From Bacillota bacterium (GTDB lineage Bacteria; Bacillota; Clostridia; Oscillospirales; Ruminococcaceae), in contig JAEZCT010000064.1 in NCBI GenBank assembly GCA_023433405.1, forward strand, positions 1 to 64,000: DNA of 64,000 nt, read 5' to 3'. Shown in pieces: positions 33,323 to 41,492 of this stretch. How positions within the stretch are numbered: the stretch's first letter is position 1; each line of letters starts with the position of its first letter. The notes beneath the pieces are model-generated. The model worked only from the letters and a program-made list of their open reading frames with translations, did not search any database and was not told the DNA's origin. The position numbers were made by a program, and so were the translations under genes.

Positions 33323-35161
33323 TCACGCCCCCTTCTTTCGGGCGCGCCGATTGGCGGGCTTCGCGTCAGCTTCCTGAAGGTCATGGCAGCCATGTCCCTG
33401 GGTCTTGTGGGAGGCGGCACCCGTACCGCCTGTAGCGAAGACCTGACAAAGCAAAAATATTTCATATAAAACGCCAAAGAGCAGCCCAAACAGCCAAAGC
33501 GCGCTTTTACGCAGCAAAAGCTCGGCAATGCTTAGTAAAGCAATTAATGTAAGCAGGCCCGCAAAAAAAACGGTGGGAAACACCCCGCTGGCTATTGGCG
33601 CAATCACCACCAAAAAGAGCACTGCCCAAGGTGCGGTAATGGGAAGCAGAAAGCCAATATAAAAGAAAATGGCCATAAACGGCTCTTTTCTCCACACATG
33701 ACGAGCCGAAAGAAAGGACTCTCGCAGCCAGGAGCGTCTGCACGCCGCCTGCCGCTTCATGAACAGTCTGGCGGAGGAGGGCGCCATGGCGGTGCATACC
33801 GCCGTATCCTGATATCCTGTGCGGTACTCCTTCATCATTAGGCTTGCCATGCTTTTGCCATCCTCACAGCCTGCGCCTCGACAAAGAAAGCGCCGGTTAA
33901 TCCATTGCTCCTGAAACCGGAGCACCAAATCCCTGCGGTAGCAGGTGATGGGGCCCGACAGGCTGGTAACGCAATCAAAATACGCCTCCGCCGCCTTCAT
34001 CACCCGAAACAGCACATATCCGCGCGCGGATTGCAGCCGTGTAAGAAGGTTCGTGTACTTGTTCTCCACATCGGCGCGCCCTGTGACGCCCCCCATGCGC
34101 GGATCCTGAAAGGGCTGCACCAAGTTTTTAATGGCGGTAGGGGCCAGAAGACAATCCGAGTCGGCAAACACCACCAGCTCGTGCTTTGCAAGCTCGGCGC
34201 CCCGCGCAAGGGCGGCGCGCTTGCCCTGGCGGGTATCTTGCACAATGAGCCGCACCCGTTCGCTGGTTTTATACCGGTCGCCATCGCCGTACAGCTTTAA
34301 AAGCGTAGCGGCTATGCGATCCACCGAGCGGTCGGCGGAGCAGTCATCCACAACAATAACCTCCAGCCTGTCAATGGGATAATCCTGATTGACACAGCTG
34401 ATAATCGTGCGCGAGATGGTCTGCCCCTCGTTATAGCAAGGGATAACGACAGTAACCCCGGGCGTATACGCCGCATTGACGGGCACCGAACGATACATTG
34501 CGCCAAACAGATACCGCGACAGCAAAAAAGCGGCGGCGATAAGGCTGTAGCAGTATAAAACCCGGTTGTACCCAAAGGAGAAGGCGCTTTCCACCTGCAT
34601 TAGCAGCATCGTAAACGCCATAAAGGCCATAACCAGCGCCGCAAAGCTGAAGGCGTACCGCCGCCGACGTCGCTTGATTTTTCTGGCGAGGGATTTGTTT
34701 AACTCAAACGCGGCATACATGCCGTACACCCGGTCTGTGGGCTCTATGCGCACCACATACCCGGAGGTTCTCACCCTATGCTCATAGCCCTCGGGCATAC
34801 TGCCGGGTACAATCTCAAACCGCAGCTCGTACTCGTCGCCTACCTTGAGCGGGGGGGAGGTTCCCACAAACTCCACCATCATGCCGGTGGAGGAGGTATC
34901 CACGCTCTGGGCGCGCAGCCACGGGTTTGGGCCTGTGGCGTGTTTTTTGCGCAGCTTCACCTTGTAATTGGTGATATATCGCTGCCCTTCCTGCCGAAGT
35001 CTTGCGGCACAGTCAGCGTCCGTCCGTGCCTCTTCACTTTGTATGGCGGCGCGCCTGTCCGACCGGCGGCGGTTTTCGCTATCCGGCACGTCGGGCAGCA
35101 GGCGGCGATCCCTTTTTGCCTCGGCGGTTATCTGTTGGCTGCCTTTGTTTTCTTTTGTCAT
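33323..35161 (-). CDS. PilZ-domain glycosyltransferase 2, hyaluronan-synthase-like
   Basis: A processive membrane glycosyltransferase of 612 residues. N-terminal PilZ-like domain: RRSDR at 32-36 and DTSSTG at 88-93, the RxxxR and DxSxxG motifs that bind c-di-GMP, though spaced wider than usual. Two membrane helices at about 169-190 and 200-222 lead to a GT-A domain: VVIPCYNEG, VDDCSAD (271-277), FADSDC (333-337), GCEDGKS (431-437) and QAACRRSWLRES (471-482), the last in place of the QxxRW of hyaluronan and cellulose synthases. Three further membrane helices lie at 496-575. The C terminus is polar and basic. Predicted role: c-di-GMP-controlled synthesis and export of a surface polysaccharide. 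Sugar unknown. Confidence 0.85.
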   Translation of the reverse strand: MTKENKGSQQITAEAKRDRRLLPDVPDSENRRRSDRRAAIQSEEARTDADCAARLRQEGQRYITNYKVKLRKKHATGPNPWLRAQSVDTSSTGMMVEFVGTSPPLKVGDEYELRFEIVPGSMPEGYEHRVRTSGYVVRIEPTDRVYGMYAAFELNKSLARKIKRRRRRYAFSFAALVMAFMAFTMLLMQVESAFSFGYNRVLYCYSLIAAAFLLSRYLFGAMYRSVPVNAAYTPGVTVVIPCYNEGQTISRTIISCVNQDYPIDRLEVIVVDDCSADRSVDRIAATLLKLYGDGDRYKTSERVRLIVQDTRQGKRAALARGAELAKHELVVFADSDCLLAPTAIKNLVQPFQDPRMGGVTGRADVENKYTNLLTRLQSARGYVLFRVMKAAEAYFDCVTSLSGPITCYRRDLVLRFQEQWINRRFLCRGAGCEDGKSMASLMMKEYRTGYQDTAVCTAMAPSSARLFMKRQAACRRSWLRESFLSARHVWRKEPFMAIFFYIGFLLPITAPWAVLFLVVIAPIASGVFPTVFFAGLLTLIALLSIAELLLRKSALWLFGLLFGVLYEIFLLCQVFATGGTGAASHKTQGHGCHDLQEADAKPANRRARKKGA

Positions 35162-35217
35162 GCTTTCATCATTCCCTCATGCAGCAGTCAATAATAGATT
35201 GTTTGGCGCGCTGCGTG

Positions 35218-35253
35218 TAATACTAAACCCCTCTTAAAACGGATATTAGTATA
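35218..35253. repeat. R1 repeat reduced to its two ends
   Basis: TAATACTAAACCCCTC joined to GGATATTAGTATAAAA: both terminal inverted repeats are present and the 70-base centre is gone. Such internal deletion is common in palindromic mobile elements. Confidence 0.65.
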
Positions 35254-35471
35254 AAAGCCCGTACTTCTCCCGCGCGCATTTGCAAACGGCTTGGTTATTA
35301 AGGCAAATATATGCAATTATATACCCGGCACGGTGCTCCGTTCCGGCTTGCTCGGCAGTATATGACAAAAAACTACAAAATAGTGCTTATGTCGGCATTA
35401 TAACAAATCTGCCTGAGGAAGTAAACACAGGCGAGATGAACGGGCACGCCAAACGCATGAGTTAAAAAGCC

Positions 35472-35645
35472 ATGAACAACAGCCGATATATCCCATGGGG
35501 TGAGAGCGAGATGAACGAGCTGCTAGAGTACCTAACACAAGTAAACGACAATTGGCAGGAAAAGAAAGTGCTGCACAGAATGCGCGATATCATAGCAATT
35601 GTGTTTTTTGCAATGCAGCGGATTACAGAGGAATTTACGGTATAG
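35472..35645 (+). pseudogene. Transposase N-terminal remnant, ISAs1-like
   Basis: A 57-codon frame reading MNNSRYIPWGESEMNELLEY, then a segment with WQEKKVLHRMRDIIAIVFFA. This resembles the N-terminal region of ISAs1-type transposases (leader helix, short linker, then a hydrophobic DI-xxx-A helix). It stops abruptly at a TAG where R2 copy 3 begins, and the catalytic DDE domain is absent, so it is a dead fragment. I rely on pattern similarity only. Confidence 0.45.
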
Positions 35646-35775
35646 CTTCTTACTTTTCTCGAACAAGAAAAGTAAGCCGCCTGTCGGCGCGGGTGCCGAC
35701 GTTCCAACAACTTGATGATGATTGCCTAAAAACCGACCATTTCACGAGGTTTATAATGTCGTTTTTGTAAATTTT
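35646..35775. repeat. R2 repeat, copy 3 (5' truncated)
   Basis: It begins at the CTTACTTTTC hairpin and lacks the first 48 bases of copies 1 and 2, then follows them through GTCGGCGCGGG and CAACTTGATGATG to a diverged tail. It directly abuts the transposase remnant. Confidence 0.8.
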
Positions 35776-35826
35776 AGTAAACTATATTTTATAAAAGGCT
35801 ACAATTTATCATTTTTCTAACAACAC

Positions 35827-35932
35827 TAATACTATTCTCCGATAAAAGTGTTGATAAAAATCCGCGTCAAAATCCATAAATTAAAGATTTTGACGCGGAT
35901 TTTTATACACTTTTTAATCGGAGAATAGTATA
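35827..35932. repeat. R1 palindromic repeat, subfamily B, near-perfect palindrome
   Basis: The most symmetric copy: TAATACTATTCTCCGATAAA mirrored by TTTAATCGGAGAATAGTATA, with GATTTTGACGCGGATTTTTAT as the right inner arm. It could fold as a single long hairpin. The rest of the gap 35162-36024 holds only the other repeats and the transposase remnant. Confidence 0.95.
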
Positions 35933-36024
35933 AGTATAAGCACCGCACAGCTGCAAGAATTTTTGCCGCTGAGCGGTGCTATTTGTCTGCTGTGTTTTTT
36001 TCCAGTGGTAGCGCTGTTATGCCA

Positions 36025-38370
36025 CTATTTCTCCACCGATTGATAGATGGGTGCTATATCCTTTAAAAACGCGGGAGCCTTCGACTCGGGTATAATATAT
36101 ACGCTGACCATATGCGCAGAATCCAGGCTTAGGTCGGCTAAGCCGTTAGCCGCGTTCTCAAAGGCCACGGTGTAAAACCGCTCGCCTTCCTTCCGGTTAT
36201 AATAAGGCACACTGACCCTTTCGAGCGCCTCGAGCCGAGCCAAGTCCGTAATTCGGTTTGAGGAGAAATAATAATCCATTTCATCCGACCATTGCCCGTC
36301 AATTGCCTTAAAATCGCCGGAATACATATCCGGGTTAAATTTAGTGTTGAAGAAATACAGCTCGGTCATGCTTACTGGGTAGTCGTTTGTACGGTAAACG
36401 CCGCCCCACCTCTCATTCGCATAGGCGGTACCAAGCGCCCAGTTTGATGATACGACCGGTCCCTCAAGCAGGTACGCTCCCCCAACGCCGCTTAAATCGG
36501 CGGTATTGGAAATATCCCAACCGAGGTCGCGCAGCACGGCAAGCAGATTGCTCTGGTAGGCATAAACCCTAAGGCTGAAGCTATCCTCAATTACATTCCA
36601 TTCCTCCGGAATTGTCGCGGGCAAGCCTGTGTCTTTGGCCCAAGACGTCGTGGAAATCGTACCACCTGCATTAGATTCGTAGCGGGTATTAACCGTCAGG
36701 GTGAAAAGCTCTCGGGCGGAGGAGGTGAGCGTTTCGCTTTCCGGCATAGCGATAATATCCGCCTTCATCGCCTCCAGCAGCGTGCTTGCCTGCTCGGGGG
36801 TAAGCGACAGGGTTTGAGGGGAGGCAAGTGTCATATCCGAGCGGGTAATCCCTGTAATATTTTTGGGCGCAAGATAGCTTATTAAATTGCTTTTAAGACG
36901 AAACGCCGGGAGGGAATCGAGCACATACAGTTCGTCACGCGCTTGGATTGGCGTTTGCGAAAAATCGCGGGTTATCGTCCTGCCGTTCTTTAGGGTGTAT
37001 GATATCCGGGTGGAGTTCATAATCAGGTCTTCGTGCCTTCCCTTGCGTATCTGCCCAAAGGAGTCGGCTCCTACAATCTTGGTGTGAATTTTAAGAGCCT
37101 CGGCAATAATTTCAGGCTCAGTAAAGCGGGATTCCGATGCCTGGTCCGTTTGTTGAAGCAAGTAGCTTAGTTTATAGTTTTGGTCGCTGCTTGTTCCCGT
37201 ATAGCCTATGGTCACAGACGCAACATCTTGCGCCTTAGGTACACGGCTTGAAAACCCAAGCCCGCCGGTGTACACCGCGCCGGTAAATAATAAAATCGCC
37301 GCCGCCACAAAGGCAAACTGAAGGAGCATCCGGCGAAAGGTCTTAAACCCGCGGGCAAGGATGGCTTCTGCGATAAAATAGACCACAAACGCGCCCAGCA
37401 AAAAGCCAAGGCTTGCGCATATCCAGTTATTTTCAATGGTGGCCGAAAACAACATAGAGACTAATATGCCCGCGATATAGGAGAAAATAAGCTTAACCGC
37501 CATCTGCATGACGCCGCCGGTACGGGAGTTGCCCGCCCGCTCGGTGTTTCTTCTGCGAAACAGATATAGGGCGGCGGCCATAATCAAACCTGCGGCAATG
37601 GGCCACCACAAAAAACTGGTGAGGGTATAATCCAGCGTACCGATGCTTGCAGAGCCGCCAAGCAGACGCGCCGCCGGTGTGCCGATGGGCGAAAGGTTAA
37701 GAATAACTTGAACGTCACCCGAGGCCGCATAGCCCGTCAGCGAAAACTGTAAAAAGGTGCGGTTTAACAGCAGCGCTATGCTGGGCGCGCCGCACATGGC
37801 AAGCGTAAACATTGCCGTATCAAACACCGTACCGGTATTGACGGCACAAAACACCGTAATGCAAAACACGGCGGCGGTATAGATAAAGATGGCACCCAGG
37901 TCATAAAGCCACGCCGGGCGGGTGTCCTGATATGCCTGCAAAAAGCCCTGCCCGATAAAAAAGATGCTGCCCGACAGCACAAAGGGCACAAGCAGCATGG
38001 TTAGTCCGCCCAGCGCCTTGCCAACCAGCAGGGATGCGCGTTTTACAGGCAATGCGCCGTAAACGTCCATGGCCTGACGGTTGTGCATAAACGATGTAGT
38101 GATAAGCCCCACCACCAGCGCGCCGATGAGCGCGACAAACCAATAGAGCGTGAAGTTCCCCATAGAGTAGGTTCCAACCCCAAATCCACCGCCGCTGCCC
38201 CCCGCATTCCTTTTTACGGCGAGCATCTGCAGGCTTTGCAGGATAAACGGCAGCGGGCCGGTTAAAAACAACAGCATAAATAGGGCGACCATCAGGCCGG
38301 TTCCCGACCGCAGGGTTTGCAGGTAAAGGCTGGCAAAGCGGCTCTTAGCCGATAATCTGGCTAAAGTCAT
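36025..38370 (-). CDS. ABC transporter permease with large extracellular domain
   Basis: A 781-residue membrane protein. About nine hydrophobic segments fall in the first 370 residues (from TGLMVALFMLLFLTGPL to AAAILLFTGAVYTGG), followed by roughly 400 residues without membrane helices, predicted outside. This layout fits the ABC-2 type permeases encoded beside GntR-type regulators in Firmicutes. It starts at MTLARLSAKS with GGAGG nine bases upstream and overlaps the ATPase gene by 26 bp. Its substrate is unknown; related systems deal with cell-envelope antibiotics or stress. Confidence 0.85.
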   Translation of the reverse strand: MTLARLSAKSRFASLYLQTLRSGTGLMVALFMLLFLTGPLPFILQSLQMLAVKRNAGGSGGGFGVGTYSMGNFTLYWFVALIGALVVGLITTSFMHNRQAMDVYGALPVKRASLLVGKALGGLTMLLVPFVLSGSIFFIGQGFLQAYQDTRPAWLYDLGAIFIYTAAVFCITVFCAVNTGTVFDTAMFTLAMCGAPSIALLLNRTFLQFSLTGYAASGDVQVILNLSPIGTPAARLLGGSASIGTLDYTLTSFLWWPIAAGLIMAAALYLFRRRNTERAGNSRTGGVMQMAVKLIFSYIAGILVSMLFSATIENNWICASLGFLLGAFVVYFIAEAILARGFKTFRRMLLQFAFVAAAILLFTGAVYTGGLGFSSRVPKAQDVASVTIGYTGTSSDQNYKLSYLLQQTDQASESRFTEPEIIAEALKIHTKIVGADSFGQIRKGRHEDLIMNSTRISYTLKNGRTITRDFSQTPIQARDELYVLDSLPAFRLKSNLISYLAPKNITGITRSDMTLASPQTLSLTPEQASTLLEAMKADIIAMPESETLTSSARELFTLTVNTRYESNAGGTISTTSWAKDTGLPATIPEEWNVIEDSFSLRVYAYQSNLLAVLRDLGWDISNTADLSGVGGAYLLEGPVVSSNWALGTAYANERWGGVYRTNDYPVSMTELYFFNTKFNPDMYSGDFKAIDGQWSDEMDYYFSSNRITDLARLEALERVSVPYYNRKEGERFYTVAFENAANGLADLSLDSAHMVSVYIIPESKAPAFLKDIAPIYQSVEK

Positions 38371-39244
38371 AGCCGTTTTCCTCCATTTCATACAGGAATA
38401 TCTCCTCGAGAGTCAGGGGCATAAGCTCCGCGAATAGGGGGCGAAGCTCGTTTAACTGCCCTTTTAGCACCTCGCGTTCCCCACGCAGCACCAGCGTAAC
38501 CATACGCCCGCTCATCTCGGTTTTAAGGGGGGAGAGCGCCGCCAGCGCTTTTTCGGGCACCTCACCCTCAAAGGCCAGCTGCGCCTTGTGCATGGATTCC
38601 TTTAGGCTGTCGTAACCCCGCTCCAGCACAAGTCTCCCGAAGTGCAAAAGCCCCACCTTGGTGCACATGTCCTCAAGCTCCCGCAGGTTGTGGGAGGTTA
38701 TGACGGTGGTCAGCCCCGTATCCACCGCCTTTTCGGCAAGTATACGCTTTATAAGCGCGCGCATGACGGGGTCGAGCCCGTCAAACGCCTCGTCCAACAG
38801 CAAGAATTTGGGGTTGGTGCTAAGTGCCAGCAAAAGCGCGGCCTGCCGCTTCATTCCTTTTGAAAAGCTGTGTATCTTTTTTTTGCGGTCAAGGGGGAAT
38901 ATGCCGCAAAGCCTTTGGTAGGTAGCTTCATCCCATCCGGAATAATACCGGCGGTAGAACACCGCCATATTATCAATAGTGTGCTGATTAAAAAAATACG
39001 GCTCGTCGCTGACAAAAAAGATGCTGTCCTTAAGCGATGTATTCTCAAAGGTATCCTCATCCCCAATTCGTGTGGTACCGCCGTCGGCGCGGTACACCCC
39101 CGCAATGATGCGCAGCAGCGTGGATTTGCCCGAGCCGTTGGAGCCTATCAGCCCGTAAACGCCGCCATCCTCCACCCGCAGGGTTACCCCCGAAAGCGCC
39201 TTGGTTTCTTCAAACAGCTTGGTGACCTCGTTTAATGCTATCAC
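38345..39244 (-). CDS. ABC transporter ATP-binding protein
   Basis: A 299-residue ATPase. Walker A GLIGSNGSGKSTLLR at about 32-46, signature region HSFSKGMKRQAALLLALS (a variant of LSGGQ), Walker B KFLLLDEAFDGLDP and the H-loop TTVITSHN. The C-terminal 80 residues form the extra domain seen in ABC-2 drug or antibiotic exporters. It overlaps the GntR regulator by four bases at its start and the permease at its end, making a tight three-gene operon. Confidence 0.93.
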   Translation of the reverse strand: MIALNEVTKLFEETKALSGVTLRVEDGGVYGLIGSNGSGKSTLLRIIAGVYRADGGTTRIGDEDTFENTSLKDSIFFVSDEPYFFNQHTIDNMAVFYRRYYSGWDEATYQRLCGIFPLDRKKKIHSFSKGMKRQAALLLALSTNPKFLLLDEAFDGLDPVMRALIKRILAEKAVDTGLTTVITSHNLRELEDMCTKVGLLHFGRLVLERGYDSLKESMHKAQLAFEGEVPEKALAALSPLKTEMSGRMVTLVLRGEREVLKGQLNELRPLFAELMPLTLEEIFLYEMEENGYDFSQIIG

Positions 39245-39618
39245 TGTGCCTTTCCCTCCCTGTACGCCTCTTCCACAATCGAGACAGCGTCTTCCTTATT
39301 AATATTTACCAGCTTGCAGGCATTACACGCATGAATTAGCAGCTGGGTCGCCTCATTTTGCAGCCGCGCGCTTTTTGCTACGCCCTCGCTGATAAAGCTG
39401 CCCCGCCCTGGGCTTGAGTAGACATACCCATCCCGCTCCAGCTCCTGGTATGCCTTTTGCACTGTATTGGGGTTAATCGTAAGCTCCCTTGCCAGTGAGC
39501 GCACCGATGGCAGCTGCTCGTTGGGCTCTAGCAGGCCAAGTACAGCCAAGCGCAGGATGTTCTCCTTTAGCTGCTCATAGATGGGCTTGCGGCTGGTTAG
39601 ATCAATAGATATTAACAC
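39241..39618 (-). CDS. GntR-family regulator, YtrA type
   Basis: A 125-residue repressor. A GntR winged helix covers the first 75 residues (PIYEQLKENILRLAVLGLL, LPSVRSLARELTINPNTVQ, YQELERDGYVYSSPGRGSFI), followed by a short helical dimerisation tail typical of the YtrA subfamily. The start is the GTG at 39618 with TGAGG seven bases before; an in-frame extension of 58 codons reaches into an R1 repeat and is not coding. As first gene of the operon it probably represses itself and the transporter until a cell-wall-active compound or stress is sensed. Confidence 0.9.
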   Translation of the reverse strand: MLISIDLTSRKPIYEQLKENILRLAVLGLLEPNEQLPSVRSLARELTINPNTVQKAYQELERDGYVYSSPGRGSFISEGVAKSARLQNEATQLLIHACNACKLVNINKEDAVSIVEEAYREGKAQ

Positions 39619-39741
39619 GTTATTCCTCACCCTCTTTCGGTTTGTTTTGTTATATTGTCCGGTTATGCGCCTTAACTGTACTAGTTGTTTTAATACACAT
39701 ATTGTACCCGCCAAAGCAGACGTTGTCAAGCCATACTTATG

Positions 39742-39846
39742 TAATACTATTCTCCGATAAAAGCGTTGATAAAAATCCGCGTCAAAATCCATTAATTTAA
39801 GATTTTTACTTAATTTTTATACACTTTTTAATCGGATAATAGTATA
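39742..39846. repeat. R1 palindromic repeat, subfamily B
   Basis: TAATACTATTCTCCGATAAA at the left and TTAATCGGATAATAGTATA at the right. Lies between the GntR operon and the downstream end of the lacI-type gene. Confidence 0.92.
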
Positions 39847-39944
39847 AACAGAAAAATCGCTCTTACGAATTAAGTTTAAGCCGGAGAGACAGCCGGCTAG
39901 AGTCACACCGCAAAATGATCAAAAACCAGTATGTGAAAGCATAT

Positions 39945-39992
39945 ATAAAATAATAAAGACGGACAACTCCTGTTTGGTCAGGCTTTGTCCGT
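39945..39992 (-). terminator. Terminator after the LacI-type gene
   Basis: On the minus strand ACGGACAA pairs with TTGTCCGT and CCTGA with the opposite TCAGG, followed by CTTTATTATTTTA. Confidence 0.75.
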
Positions 39993-40011
39993 TTAAGAAG
40001 CTTGATAATCA

Positions 40012-41058
40012 TTATTGGTCATAAAGCAGCGAATGCTCCCTGCGGTGGGCGGGCGGCGCGGTTGAAGCGCGCACCACTAGGTTCGGCAAAAAGACGCGCT
40101 GTATGCATTCGGTCTCTCTGCTTAACAGCTCAATCATCGCCCGAGCGGCGGCCTCCCCCATCTCCTGTACCGGCTGCCTTACGGTTGTAAGTGGAATGGC
40201 CATATACTGGCAGAACACCTCGTCGTCAAACCCTATTATCGAGAGATCCGCCGGTATTTTTCTCCCGGCCTCGGTTGTGCGGCGGATAAACGAAAGCGCC
40301 ATCATATCATTAAAGGAGAAAACGGCGGTCACATTCTTTTGTAAAAAATAGTCGGCGGCAAGGGCGCCCGAGTCAAATTGATAATCCCCTTCAAAGCACA
40401 TGCTCTCGTGAAACGGGAGCTCCTCCTCCCGCAGCGCCTTTTTTGCGCCCTTTAAGCGCGCTGTGGATAGTAGAGAGTGTTTAGGTCCGGTGATGAACCC
40501 GATTTGGCGGTGCCCCTCATCCAGCAGGTGACGCACCGCTATATAGCCGCCCAGCTGATTATCCAGCGAAACGGAGCTTGCCCCCGCAAAGCGGGACGGG
40601 TGGTCAATAAGCACCACGGGTATCCCCGCGCCGCGGATGGTCATACAGGTCTTTTCCACCTCCTGTTCCGAAATTCCGCTGGAAAACAGGTACAGGATAC
40701 CATCCACGCCCTTGTCGAGGAGCATCTCTATGTTTTCCGCATCCCGCTCGCGCTGGTGCCAGGAGTTGCAGAGAATAATATGAAAGCCGCTTTGCGCGGC
40801 CTTATCCTCAATGGCCTTAACAAGCCGCGCAAAGAATGGGTTGGTAATATCCGGCACCACCACCCCGATAATTCTTGTTTGGCGTTTTACAAGGCCTACG
40901 GCAAGCTGGTTTGGGCGGTAATGAAGCTCGCGGGCGGCAGAAAGCACCAGCTCACGCGTTCTTTGGGGAATTTTGTTCGGTTTGCCGTTAAGCACAAGGG
41001 ATACGGTCGTAACCGATAATCCGGTTTTCTTGGCAATATCCTTAATCGTTGTACGCAA
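40012..41058 (-). CDS. LacI-family transcriptional regulator
   Basis: A 348-residue repressor. The helix-turn-helix TIKDIAKKTGLSVTTVSLVL is at the N terminus, with the hinge helix near residue 55, and a periplasmic-binding-protein-like effector domain (IIGVVVPDITNPFFARLVKA, VDGILYLFS, FITGPKHSLLSTARL, LSIIGFDDEVF). The TTG at 41058 is chosen because GGGGAGGG lies seven bases before and the product then starts RTTIKDIAKK, right at the motif. It is divergent from two beta-galactosidase genes and very likely controls them in response to a galactoside. Confidence 0.92.
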   Translation of the reverse strand: MRTTIKDIAKKTGLSVTTVSLVLNGKPNKIPQRTRELVLSAARELHYRPNQLAVGLVKRQTRIIGVVVPDITNPFFARLVKAIEDKAAQSGFHIILCNSWHQRERDAENIEMLLDKGVDGILYLFSSGISEQEVEKTCMTIRGAGIPVVLIDHPSRFAGASSVSLDNQLGGYIAVRHLLDEGHRQIGFITGPKHSLLSTARLKGAKKALREEELPFHESMCFEGDYQFDSGALAADYFLQKNVTAVFSFNDMMALSFIRRTTEAGRKIPADLSIIGFDDEVFCQYMAIPLTTVRQPVQEMGEAAARAMIELLSRETECIQRVFLPNLVVRASTAPPAHRREHSLLYDQ

Positions 41059-41343
41059 GGCGAAGCCCTCCCCGTGCGCCGATAACTCCATCCTGCATGA
41101 AAGCTGTCAACGAATTATTCCAGCGAGTTTTCCAGATGTTTGTCGCGGCTTTGTTTGCCAATTTGACATAAACTATTATAACCCTATTGTAAAAGTCGCA
41201 GACATGATTGTCAAGAAACTATCATGCCCTTTATTCGACAAAAAAAGTCATATTATAAACTGCACCGCATGCGCTATTGTCCTTTTTCCTTCGTTATTGC
41301 TCTAATATGCGTCAAAAAGGCTGGTAAATGATGAAATTATCCA

Positions 41344-41373
41344 TTGCTACGCACTTTGAGGGGTTGCTATAAT
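41344..41373 (+). promoter_or_regulatory. Predicted promoter of the galactosidase genes
   Basis: TTGCTA (41344-41349) and TATAAT (41368-41373) with an 18-base spacer. In the 434-bp divergent region 41059-41492 there is also a TATAAT on the minus strand (41174-41179) that may serve lacI. I could not pick out one convincing LacI-type operator. Confidence 0.6.
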
Positions 41374-41492
41374 AACTTTGTGTCGTTTTATGCCTGAACA
41401 CCGAAATCTGTGAAGTATTATAAGCAGGGTAGCTTACTTTATGGTTTTCCAGCATTAACAGCCTTTATGGGATGGCTCGGAAAGGAATTATT

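Noticed and set aside
35280..35465. Small plus-strand frame of 61 codons before the transposase remnant
   Set aside because: No ribosome site, no recognisable sequence and odd composition; likely chance.
36025..39618. Reading the GntR/ABC operon as a bacteriocin or lantibiotic immunity system
   Set aside because: No precursor peptide, modifying enzyme or peptidase is nearby; envelope-stress export is as likely.
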